A DNA stretch of 64,000 nucleotides, from positions 3,224,001 through 3,288,000 of the forward strand of contig NZ_JAUTBF010000001.1 in NCBI RefSeq assembly GCF_030818955.1, written 5' to 3'. The stretch comes from Microbacterium trichothecenolyticum (GTDB lineage Bacteria > Actinomycetota > Actinomycetes > Actinomycetales > Microbacteriaceae). Made by a program: the position numbers and the translations under genes. Numbering within the stretch: position 1 is the first letter of the stretch; every line of letters starts with the position of its first letter. The notes beneath the pieces were generated by a model. It did not search any database, was not told the origin of the DNA, and saw nothing but the letters and a program-made list of their open reading frames with translations. Shown here in pieces: positions 17,598 to 23,980 of this stretch.

Positions 17598-18053
17598 ATG
17601 CCCCTGTTCATCGACAAGCTCGCCGTCTCGAGCCCGGATTTCACACCCCTCTCGCGCATCGACGACCGATTCACCGCCGAGGGCGGCCATGCCGTGCCCC
17701 GCCTGCGCTTCGAGGGCGCGCCCGAGGGCACGGTCGAACTGGCCCTCATCTGCCACGACCCCGACGCCCCTCTTCCCCACGGATTCACGCACTGGGTCGT
17801 CTACGGCATCCCCGCGGATGCCGAAGAAGTCGACCTCGATGCCGACGGGGTGCGCATGGCCCCCAACGGTGCGGGATACCCCGTCTGGTACGGGCCGGAG
17901 CCCCCGGTCGGACACGGTGAGCACCACTACTACTTCTGGCTGTACGCGTTGTCGCGTCCGGTCGAGGGGACACCGACCCGAGAGGAGTTCCTGAATACCG
18001 CCGGGGATACGATTATCGAGCAGGCGCGAACGGTTGCCACGTATTCGCGATGA
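17598..18053 (+). CDS. YbhB/YbcL (PEBP) family protein
   Basis: 151 residues, 10 bases behind the hydrolase with an AAGGAA ribosome site. Phosphatidylethanolamine-binding-protein fold: the anion-pocket motifs DPDAPLPHGFTHWVVYGIP (about 55-73) and PPVGHGEHHYYFWLYAL (about 109-125) are intact. Bacterial members are cytoplasmic and bind small anionic ligands; no firm reaction is known. Membership in this operon suggests a ligand-sensing or sequestering role. Its stop codon lies inside a tandem repeat that precedes the regulator gene. Confidence 0.85.
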   Translation: MPLFIDKLAVSSPDFTPLSRIDDRFTAEGGHAVPRLRFEGAPEGTVELALICHDPDAPLPHGFTHWVVYGIPADAEEVDLDADGVRMAPNGAGYPVWYGPEPPVGHGEHHYYFWLYALSRPVEGTPTREEFLNTAGDTIIEQARTVATYSR

Positions 18054-18097
18054 GCGACGCCACCTTTCTCGCGGTGAGCGACGCCAGCTTTGTCGCC
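18051..18097. repeat. Imperfect 24-bp tandem repeat before the IclR gene
   Basis: TGAGCGACGCCACCTTTCTC (from 18051) is followed with a 24-base period by TGAGCGACGCCAGCTTTGTC (from 18075), with only two substitutions in these 20 bases. The first copy includes the stop codon of the PEBP gene; the second ends just before the regulator's ribosome site. It could be an autoregulatory operator or simply a recent duplication. Confidence 0.6.
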
Positions 18098-18114
18098 GGG
18101 GGCGAAGGGTGAAG

Positions 18115-18918
18115 ATGGGAGACGACGTCAACGAGCACAGCGCGACGGCCACAGCCGTGCCCGTGGTCGAGGCTCGCACGAAAGGAGTCGACAGCGCTCG
18201 CCGCGCCCTGCAGATCCTTCTTCGATTCACCGAGGACACCCCCGAGCTGACGGTCGACGCCCTGCGCGAGACCTACGACATCTCGCAGGCCAGCGCCTAC
18301 CGCTACGTCTCGCTCCTGCGCGAGATGAACCTGGTCGAAGAACGGGCGAAGGGCATCTTCGTGTTGACCCCTCGGGTCGCTCGGCTGGGTCGCGTCGCCG
18401 AAGGGTCCTTCGACTATCGCGCCGTGGCCCAGCCGGTGGTCGCGTGGATGCGTGACCGCACCGGCGAGACGGCGCAGTTCCAGCGTCGCGTCAACGACGC
18501 AGCCGTGTGCGTCGCCGTTGCCGAGTCCGACCATCCGGTGCGGCTGTCGTTTCAGCCCGGGCACCCGATGCCCCTGCACAGCGGTGCCGTGGCCAAAGTA
18601 CTCCTGGCGTTCCAGCCGGTCTCGGTGCGCACGACCTACCTCGACCGTCTGCGACCGCACCTGGCCAAGGCCGCACGATCGCAGTTGGAGCGCGATCTGG
18701 AGACCATTCGAGAGACGGGTTACGCGCAGAGCGCGGGCGAGGTCGACGAGGGCGTCTGGGCGTTCGCCGCGCCGGTGCGTTCCAACGACGTGCTGCTCGG
18801 AGCCGTCACCGTGGCCGCACCCGACTACCGGGTCAGCGACGCACGCAAGAGCGACATCGCCGCCGTCGTTCACGAGGGCGCCGCGCGCCTGAGCCGCATT
18901 CTCGAGGCCGCCCTCTGA
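18115..18918 (+). CDS. IclR-family transcriptional regulator
   Basis: 267 residues from the ATG at 18115, preceded by GAAGGGTGAAG. The N-terminal winged helix-turn-helix covers about residues 24-85 (SARRALQILLRFTED, then ISQASAYRYVSLLREMNLVE). The C-terminal effector domain (about 95-262) has the typical VRLSFQPGHPMPLHSGAVAKVLLAF loop (in part) and ends with RKSDIAAVVHEGAARLSRIL. Family members sense pathway metabolites and usually control the adjacent aromatic or acid catabolic operon. As last gene of the importer-enzyme block it probably controls that block; operator sites were not identified with certainty. Confidence 0.9.
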   Translation: MGDDVNEHSATATAVPVVEARTKGVDSARRALQILLRFTEDTPELTVDALRETYDISQASAYRYVSLLREMNLVEERAKGIFVLTPRVARLGRVAEGSFDYRAVAQPVVAWMRDRTGETAQFQRRVNDAAVCVAVAESDHPVRLSFQPGHPMPLHSGAVAKVLLAFQPVSVRTTYLDRLRPHLAKAARSQLERDLETIRETGYAQSAGEVDEGVWAFAAPVRSNDVLLGAVTVAAPDYRVSDARKSDIAAVVHEGAARLSRILEAAL

Positions 18919-19322
18919 CGGAGTGAGCGGGTCGGTATGTGCCGCGTCGCTGAGGCCTTGCCGCCCGTGAGCGCCGAGGTAGCTCGGTGTTCTCTCCCTC
19001 GTCGTCGATGAGTCCAACGACCGCGACGTCGCCGACGAGGCGTTGGACTCGCTCATTTGGTGACGGGTGCGGCCGAGAACTCAGGACGAGTTTCTTACGA
19101 GACCGCAGACCGGCAACGACGGGCGCTGCTTCCTGTTCAGTGAACATGGTCGACGTCGCGAAAATCATCCGATTGGGCGAGACGAGGCACGGTATTTCCC
19201 GCTTCGGACGATGATCTGGCTCGACCGCTCACCAGCATGGGCAGCGTGCAAGCAGGTCGCGCGGGACAAGCATTGGGCCCGCGGACCAGATCACGTTCCG
19301 CGGGCCCAATACGTCTGATTTG
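18919..19322. other. 400-bp spacer with inverted repeats, no gene
   Basis: No convincing gene. GAGTCCAACG (19010-19019) is mirrored by CGTTGGACTC (19041-19050) around a 21-base spacer, function unknown. A minus-strand open frame through this area has a plausible-looking stretch at about 19000-19090 but no recognisable domain and runs into the IclR gene. The right end carries the terminator at 19272-19310. Confidence 0.5.
19272..19310 (-). terminator. Perfect 14-bp hairpin after the serine protease
   Basis: ATTGGGCCCGCGGA (19272-19285) and TCCGCGGGCCCAAT (19297-19310) form a perfect stem with an 11-base loop, 12 bases beyond the stop of the leftward protease gene. Symmetric enough to work in both directions. 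Confidence 0.8.
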
Positions 19323-20660
19323 TTAGGACGTGGTGTAGACGAGGCTGTGAGTGGATTGAGCGGACGCCCACCGCGAGAGGGGGGCGAAGCCCACGTTTGC
19401 CGAGCATTTCCGCCCGCCCTCCGCAGTCGAACCGGGGTCGCCCGTGCAGGTTGCACTGCTTCCTCCCGGGATCATGGAGATCGCCCCGACCCCGTAGGCG
19501 CCGACCGTGTTGTCGGACTCCCGACGCGCGAGCTGGATCACCGGCCCGCCGCTGTCGCCGTTGCCTGCTGCTGGCGTCCCGGCGCTCTGGGTGCTCCAGC
19601 GCACCCAGTAGCACTGAAAGGCGGCCACGCAGTTAAACGTGTCCGCGGACTCAAGCACGTTCGAGCACACGAGGCCGGATCGGGAGCCGCTATAGCAAAC
19701 ATTATTTCCGCCGACGGGGGCGACGTACCCGCGGATCGGGAGAACGCTAGTCGCATCGTTGTAGCTGCCAGCGAAGACCCAGGCGGACAGCGAGCCCGGC
19801 TCGATGAACAGCTCGAGATCCGTATCTCCCGGAGCCTGGAAGGTGGAGCGCCCCACAGTGTGGGTTCCGGTGCCCCAGGTCCAGGATGCCCCCTGTAGGT
19901 CCGTGCAATGGTCGGCTGTGAGCATGTTGTATTGGTTGTCCTGGTTACGGAGCACGGGGAAGCCTGTCGAACAGGCCATTGTTCCCGCCGATGCGGGGCC
20001 CTGCATGTACCCGCCAGCGACCAAGGGGGCGGCGTTGCGGACGCGTGTGGTTGTGGTTGCCCGCTCCTTAGTGATGAAAGTGACCGGAACATCCAGGATC
20101 TCCTGCGGCAACAGGGTCGAGTGAAGTCGGGAGCTGGAGGTGCTCTGGACGCCGATGGTGATTGATGCACCGTCGGGCGCTGGAGTCCCCGAGACAAACG
20201 TCACGCCGGCGGGGAGCACGCTCGAGTCCGCAGCGATCTTCTCGATGATCGCCTCGACTTCTCCGATCGGGCGAACGGCCGGAACGATGTCCCAGTCCTG
20301 ATCGGCGGGGATGCTGCTGTCGATCAGCGATCGTAGGTCCTCGTCAGCGCCATACGCGAAGAAGTGCAAGACATCGCGGTTCTGGTCCCAGGTCACCGTG
20401 TTGATCGAGCGGCCGGTGTCGGCTGCGAGGATGTCGGTGACAGCGAGGGTCGCTTCGAGATCCAACACACGAGCCTGATCGAGCTTGTCGACGGGCATCA
20501 CCGCGAGCCCGTCGGGCAGCGGCTGGTCGACGGAGACACTGTTGAGATGCCCCATCAGCTGGCTCTCGGGCGCCTCGTCTGCGTGTGCGGGAGCGGTTGT
20601 GACGGATGTCAGGCCGAACACGGCTACGACCGCGATAAGAATAGAACGCCTGTGTTTCAC
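19323..20660 (-). CDS. Secreted trypsin/streptogrisin-like serine protease with propeptide
   Basis: 445 residues. Sec signal peptide over 1-27 (basic MKHRRS, hydrophobic core, cleavage likely after AHA). Residues 28-205 form an acidic proregion with a streptogrisin-like inhibitory layout. The catalytic domain runs from about 210 with His251 in TADHC, Asp281 in DTDLEL and Ser370 in GNGDSGGP; six or more cysteines suggest disulfides. It is predicted to be exported, autoprocessed and used to digest external protein. It is a single-gene unit with terminators on both sides, and GC is somewhat lower than in flanking genes. Specificity cannot be read. Confidence 0.92.
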   Translation of the reverse strand: MKHRRSILIAVVAVFGLTSVTTAPAHADEAPESQLMGHLNSVSVDQPLPDGLAVMPVDKLDQARVLDLEATLAVTDILAADTGRSINTVTWDQNRDVLHFFAYGADEDLRSLIDSSIPADQDWDIVPAVRPIGEVEAIIEKIAADSSVLPAGVTFVSGTPAPDGASITIGVQSTSSSRLHSTLLPQEILDVPVTFITKERATTTTRVRNAAPLVAGGYMQGPASAGTMACSTGFPVLRNQDNQYNMLTADHCTDLQGASWTWGTGTHTVGRSTFQAPGDTDLELFIEPGSLSAWVFAGSYNDATSVLPIRGYVAPVGGNNVCYSGSRSGLVCSNVLESADTFNCVAAFQCYWVRWSTQSAGTPAAGNGDSGGPVIQLARRESDNTVGAYGVGAISMIPGGSSATCTGDPGSTAEGGRKCSANVGFAPLSRWASAQSTHSLVYTTS

Positions 20661-20677
20661 GCTTCACCTCCGACTCG

Positions 20678-20697
20678 GGCCCGTCGGGGGACGGGCC
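20678..20697 (-). terminator. 8-bp GC hairpin between membrane protein and protease genes
   Basis: GGCCCGTC and GACGGGCC pair around GGGG. It lies downstream of the leftward membrane-protein gene ending at 20774 and just upstream of the protease start at 20660. Termination or a 5'-UTR structure are both possible. Confidence 0.45.
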
Positions 20698-20773
20698 TCT
20701 GGCGCCGAAGGTAGCAGGGCGGCTACACCGTGTGGATCACCGACTACTGTCCACCTCGTGACCGCTCGGTGAC

Positions 20774-21085
20774 CTACCCCGCGGGAACGATGAGCGCCGC
20801 GAGCGCCGCGGTGACGCAGAGGGCGACGATGCACACGATGCCGATGACCACCCTGCGTATACGCCGGCGAACGTCGCGACTTGCTGCGGTACCGGCGAGA
20901 AGGCCAGTCAAGACCACAGCTCCGCATCCCGTGTACGCGATTGCCGCTTGCAACCCGTAGTCAGGCGTCGGCGGTGCCGGGTCAACCAAGGGAATCGGGA
21001 ACCGCATCGCCGCGACGGCAACGAGCGCGATGACGGCAGCAAGCGTCGCGATCAAGATCGCAATCCATGCCTTCGGATTCGACAT
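20774..21085 (-). CDS. Small membrane protein, unknown function
   Basis: 103 residues from the ATG at 21085, which has GGAGA about 7 bases upstream. Three hydrophobic segments are visible: residues 6-28 (WIAILIATLAAVIALVAVAA), about 43-64, and 75-101 after an RRRIRR cytoplasmic loop. No recognised domain. It is followed by the secreted protease on the same strand with a hairpin between them, so a functional link is not established. Confidence 0.65.
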   Translation of the reverse strand: MSNPKAWIAILIATLAAVIALVAVAAMRFPIPLVDPAPPTPDYGLQAAIAYTGCGAVVLTGLLAGTAASRDVRRRIRRVVIGIVCIVALCVTAALAALIVPAG

Positions 21086-21121
21086 CAGTTCTCCGCTCGG
21101 TTTCGACCGCTCCAATATCAC

Positions 21122-21525
21122 GCCAGCACAGGTGTAATCAGCGCAGACGATCCATTGGTGATGTCAGACGGTTTAAGCTCTCGCTGCTGCTCGCCCCGGG
21201 CACGACGCCGTCATCTTCCCGATCGCTTGATCTCTCGGCATAACCCCATCCTCGGTTCCAAGGACAGGAGCCTCCAACAAACCCAGGGCGCTTCAGGGTA
21301 GCTGACCACGTATTGAGCCGCCGTTACGCCAGGCCTGGGCGGGGTGAGGCGGGCTCCGCATGTAGGGTGGCGAGGTCCGCCCGGGCGAGGGAGCCGGGCA
21401 TGGCGGCACGTTTGCGTCCTGCCCACTCCTCCAAGCGTCCCTCGAATGCCCAGATCTCGCGGAATGAGACAAGGCCTGGTCCGGATTGCTCCGATGACCA
21501 GGCCTTTTACTGTCTCAACACAGTG
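21122..21525. other. Spacer between small membrane protein and tRNA-Arg
   Basis: No gene recognised. The sequence lacks coding periodicity apart from weak minus-strand frames. It lies at the 3' side of a tRNA gene, a favoured integration site, but I found no integrase remnant or clear repeat of the tRNA 3' end. The terminator at 21471-21506 is the only clear element. Confidence 0.5.
21471..21506 (-). terminator. Terminator of the tRNA-Arg transcript
   Basis: AAGGCCTGGTC (21471-21481) and GACCAGGCCTT (21496-21506) pair perfectly with a 14-base loop, 20 bases beyond the tRNA 3' end on the minus strand. TTTT follows on the plus-strand side as well, so it may be bidirectional. Confidence 0.75.
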
Positions 21526-21598
21526 TGCGCCCGAAGGGACTCGAACCCCTAACCTTCTGATCCGTAGTCAGATGCTCTATCCATTGAGCTACGGGCGC
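21526..21598 (-). tRNA. tRNA-Arg (anticodon ACG)
   Basis: 73 nt cloverleaf on the minus strand: acceptor GCGCCCG pairs with CGGGCGC plus discriminator A; anticodon arm TCTGA-CTACGGA-TCAGA gives anticodon ACG; T arm contains GGTTCGAGTCC. CCA is not encoded. The ACG anticodon needs A34-to-inosine editing by TadA, and a tadA gene is present in this window at 60251. Confidence 0.97.
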
Positions 21599-21732
21599 AG
21601 GGCCTCCGCGCGAAACGGCGCGCAGGCCGTGGTCCAGCATAGCCGCGACCGGCGGCGACGTCTAATCGGCCCAGAACGGTGTGAATCCCGGGCGTGGCGT
21701 GAGGGTGTCCGTGCGGTGTCGGGGGCGAGACG

Positions 21733-21738
21733 TACGCT
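21733..21738 (+). promoter_or_regulatory. -10 box (TACGCT) of leaderless sdaA
   Basis: TACGCT ends exactly 6 bases before the sdaA ATG and no ribosome-binding site is present, the expected arrangement for transcription starting at the A of the ATG. Confidence 0.5.
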
Positions 21739-21744
21739 GGTCGT

Positions 21745-23241
21745 ATGAGCGCGTACGTCTCGGCGTTCGAGCTGTTCTCCATCGGCATCGGACCCTCGAG
21801 CTCCCATACGGTCGGCCCCATGCGTGCCGCCGTCGACTTCGTGTCGCGGCTGCGCGCGCACGGCACGCTCGAGCGCGTGACATCCGTGTCCTGTGCGCTC
21901 TACGGCTCGCTCGGCGCGACGGGCATCGGTCACGGGACGCCCGATGCGGTGGTCGCGGGCCTGCAGGGGCTCGAGCCCGAGACCGTCGACCCGGATGCCG
22001 TGCGACGGGCGTGGTCGGATTGGCCCGACGCACGCCCGTTGCGCCTGGCGGGTGAGCGCGAGGTGGCGTTCACGAAGGACCACATCGCGCTCGAGCCGCG
22101 TACGCGGCTGCCCGGGCACCCCAATGCCATGACTCTCGTCGCGCGCGACGCCGACGGGGAGACCGTGGCAGACGAGACGTTCTACTCGATCGGCGGGGGC
22201 TTCATCCGCCGCGAGGGCGAGCCCGAGCGGGTCGCCGCGGCACCCCTGCCGCTCGACTTCGACGACGCCGCCACGCTCATCACGCTGTGCGACGAGCGGG
22301 GTATCACGATCGCCGAGGCCGCCCGGCTGAACGAGGCGTCGCTGCGCTCCGACGACGAGATCGCCGCCGGCCTCGACCGCATCTGGGATGCCATGGCGGC
22401 CTGTGTCGACGCCGGGCTCCACCACGACGGGGTGCTTCCCGGCATCCTGAAGGTCAAGCGACGGGCCTCTGTGATTCGCGAGCAATTGGATGCCATCGAA
22501 GCCGACGGGCATCGCGAGCTCCCGGGGGAGTGGCTCGGGGCGTTCGCGCTCGCCGTCAACGAAGAGAATGCCGCGGGTGGGCGCGTCGTGACGGCGCCGA
22601 CGAACGGGGCGGCGGGGATCCTTCCGGCGGTGGCGATGTACTGGTGGCGGTTCCTCGCCGACTCCGGGCTCGGCGCGGGAAACGCGGTCACCCCCTACGG
22701 CGAGCTGGTCGGCAGCGCGCTGCTCGGCTACGGCGGCCACGCCGTCACCCGCGGCGAGGTCGCGGCATGGAATGACGGTGACGTCGCCGAGGCGAACCGT
22801 CGCCGCGGCATCCGCCGTTTCCTTTTGACGGCGACGGCCCTCGGTTCGCTCTTCAAGGCCAACGCCTCGATCTCGGGGGCCGAGGGCGGATGCCAAGCCG
22901 AGGTCGGTTCGGCCTGCGCCATGGCCGCGGGAGGTCTCACCGCCGTCATGGGCGGCACGAACCGGCAGATCGAGAATGCCGCCGAGATCGCCATGGAGCA
23001 CCACCTGGGGCTGACGTGCGACCCGGTGGGCGGTCTCGTGCAGATCCCCTGCATCGAACGCAATGCGATCGCCGCGTCCACCGCGGTCACGGCCGCTCGA
23101 CTCGCCCTGCGCGGCGACGGGTCGCACTACGTGTCGCTCGACGCCGTGGTCGAAACCATGCGGCAAACGGGTATCGACATGTCGACGAAGTACAAAGAGA
23201 CCAGCGAAGGCGGCCTCGCGGTCAACGTCATCGAGTGCTGA
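21745..23241 (+). CDS. sdaA: L-serine ammonia-lyase (single-chain, 4Fe-4S)
   Basis: 498 residues. Deaminates L-serine to pyruvate and ammonia. The N-terminal beta domain opens with ELFSIGIGPSSSHTVGPMRAA, the family signature. The C-terminal alpha domain carries the iron-sulfur cysteines in GGCQAEVGSACAMAAGG and LTCDPVGG, and the NGAAGILPAV substrate motif. Both domains are in one chain, as in E. coli SdaA and actinobacterial enzymes. The start is probably leaderless. It converges with a MarR gene only 19 bases away, with no room for a separate terminator. Confidence 0.95.
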   Translation: MSAYVSAFELFSIGIGPSSSHTVGPMRAAVDFVSRLRAHGTLERVTSVSCALYGSLGATGIGHGTPDAVVAGLQGLEPETVDPDAVRRAWSDWPDARPLRLAGEREVAFTKDHIALEPRTRLPGHPNAMTLVARDADGETVADETFYSIGGGFIRREGEPERVAAAPLPLDFDDAATLITLCDERGITIAEAARLNEASLRSDDEIAAGLDRIWDAMAACVDAGLHHDGVLPGILKVKRRASVIREQLDAIEADGHRELPGEWLGAFALAVNEENAAGGRVVTAPTNGAAGILPAVAMYWWRFLADSGLGAGNAVTPYGELVGSALLGYGGHAVTRGEVAAWNDGDVAEANRRRGIRRFLLTATALGSLFKANASISGAEGGCQAEVGSACAMAAGGLTAVMGGTNRQIENAAEIAMEHHLGLTCDPVGGLVQIPCIERNAIAASTAVTAARLALRGDGSHYVSLDAVVETMRQTGIDMSTKYKETSEGGLAVNVIEC

Positions 23242-23260
23242 CCCGGGGTACCGTCGAGGC

Positions 23261-23692
23261 TCAGGAGCGACCGCGCAGCTTCGCGGTCAGGGCGCGCAGC
23301 TGAGCGAGTTCGTCGTTGTCGAGGCGCGCCATGCGCTCGGAGATCGAGCGGCCGTGCGTGGCCGCGATACGCCGGAAAATGACGGCTCCGGTCTCGGTCG
23401 CCGTGACGAGTGAACCGCGCCCGTCGTCGGGATCGGCGCACTTGGTGAGCAGGCCGCGCGTGACCATGCGCTCGACCAAGCGCGAGACGCTCGGCTGGCT
23501 GATGAGCATGTTGCTGGTCACGTCGCGCAGACGCGCGGTCGAGTTCGGCGACCGCGTCACGGTCAGCAGCACGTCGTACTCGGCCTGGGTGAGTTCGGTG
23601 CTCTCGAAATCCGACCGGATGTCTTCGAACACCTCATGCTGCGCACGGAAGAGGCTCTCCCAGGCTTGCACGGCGAGGCGACGATCGATCAT
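23261..23692 (-). CDS. MarR-family transcriptional regulator
   Basis: 143 residues. Winged helix-turn-helix with flanking dimerisation helices: LTQAEYDVLLTVTRSPNSTARLRDV, recognition helix MLISQPSVSRLVERMVTRGLL and the wing TKCADPDDGRGSLVTATETG. A TACGCT -10 box lies 6 bases upstream of the ATG (leaderless), and two abutting CGTCCGGACG palindromes at 23720-23739 sit where the -35 region would be, suggesting autoregulation. The ligand and other targets are unknown; the divergent metal operon is separated from it by the small-RNA-like repeat. Confidence 0.88.
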   Translation of the reverse strand: MIDRRLAVQAWESLFRAQHEVFEDIRSDFESTELTQAEYDVLLTVTRSPNSTARLRDVTSNMLISQPSVSRLVERMVTRGLLTKCADPDDGRGSLVTATETGAVIFRRIAATHGRSISERMARLDNDELAQLRALTAKLRGRS

Positions 23693-23719
23693 GCATTCAG
23701 CGTAGAGGGGCCATCACCC

Positions 23720-23739
23720 GTCCGGACGCGTCCGGACGC
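23720..23739. promoter_or_regulatory. Two abutting 10-bp palindromes in the marR promoter
   Basis: CGTCCGGACG occurs twice in direct succession, each copy a perfect palindrome, about 28-47 bases upstream of the MarR start and 18 or more bases upstream of its -10 box. This is a natural position for an autoregulatory MarR operator. No experimental basis. Confidence 0.5.
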
Positions 23740-23746
23740 ACAGAGT

Positions 23747-23780
23747 AAGGGCCGGTCGGAGAGGCTTCCGACCGGCCCTT
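23747..23780 (-). terminator. Strong 14-bp terminator hairpin, copy A
   Basis: AAGGGCCGGTCGGA (23747-23760) pairs perfectly with TCCGACCGGCCCTT (23767-23780). On the minus strand it would end the candidate small RNA A and insulate marR. A near-identical hairpin occurs at 28504-28534. Confidence 0.8.
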
Positions 23781-23850
23781 GTCCCTGCACCAAGAGTGTC
23801 CTGCAATCACATGTCGGCAGCTGCCACAGCAAAACAACTACCGCACTCAC
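23747..23850 (-). ncRNA. Candidate small RNA, copy A of a two-copy repeat
   Basis: A 50-base core (23794-23843) matches 48 of 50 bases of 28545-28594 and is followed, on the minus strand, by the same terminator hairpin. Within the core CGGTAG can pair with CTGCCG (23838-23843 with 23815-23820) on the minus strand using one U.G wobble; copy B has CTACCG there, restoring U-A. The substitution keeps pairing only in the minus-strand RNA, which favours a leftward transcript of about 100 nt. Upstream lies the conserved box CCGTTACCTCATCGTTATA. The 5' end is unknown, and no known RNA family was recognised. Confidence 0.5.
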
Positions 23851-23852
23851 TA

Positions 23853-23872
23853 TATAACGATGAGGTAACGGA
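23853..23872. promoter_or_regulatory. MtrA-like direct-repeat box upstream of candidate RNA A
   Basis: On the minus strand CCGTTACCTCATCGTTATA holds two GTTAY half-sites 11 bases apart. The same box precedes candidate RNA B (about 28604-28624) and similar boxes form the tandem repeat at 6423-6477. Regulator assignment is inference. Confidence 0.45.
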
Positions 23873-23954
23873 GCGGAAGACTCGTCGGTGAGTTTCGCGT
23901 GGCGCGGATGTCGATGGGGGTGTGCGGGTGGTCACGGATGCCGAGTCGCTGCCC

Positions 23955-23980
23955 TAGCATATTGAGAATGGTTCTCAATA
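23955..23980 (+). promoter_or_regulatory. Zur-like palindrome on a leaderless promoter and start codon
   Basis: ATTGAGAATGGTTCTCAAT (23961-23979) is a perfect 8-3-8 palindrome, 9 bp per arm if the outer T/A is counted. The ATG of the GTPase gene (23968) lies inside it, and TAGCAT (23955-23960), a good -10 box, ends 7 bases before that ATG. A bound repressor would block both polymerase and the first bases of the message. The shape matches Zur/Fur-family boxes (TGANAATNATTNTCA-like), and the target is a COG0523 GTPase, a class often controlled by Zur. Zur rather than another Fur-family protein is inferred. Confidence 0.7.

Noticed and set aside
15291..18239. 982-residue open frame on the minus strand across the catabolic operon
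   Set aside because: It runs antisense to five well-supported genes with clear catalytic motifs, is Arg/Gly/His-rich and has no domain; it is a product of high GC.
21122..21598. Integration site at tRNA-Arg
   Set aside because: The tRNA is a plausible attachment site, but no repeat of its 3' end and no integrase were seen nearby, so an island boundary is not supported.
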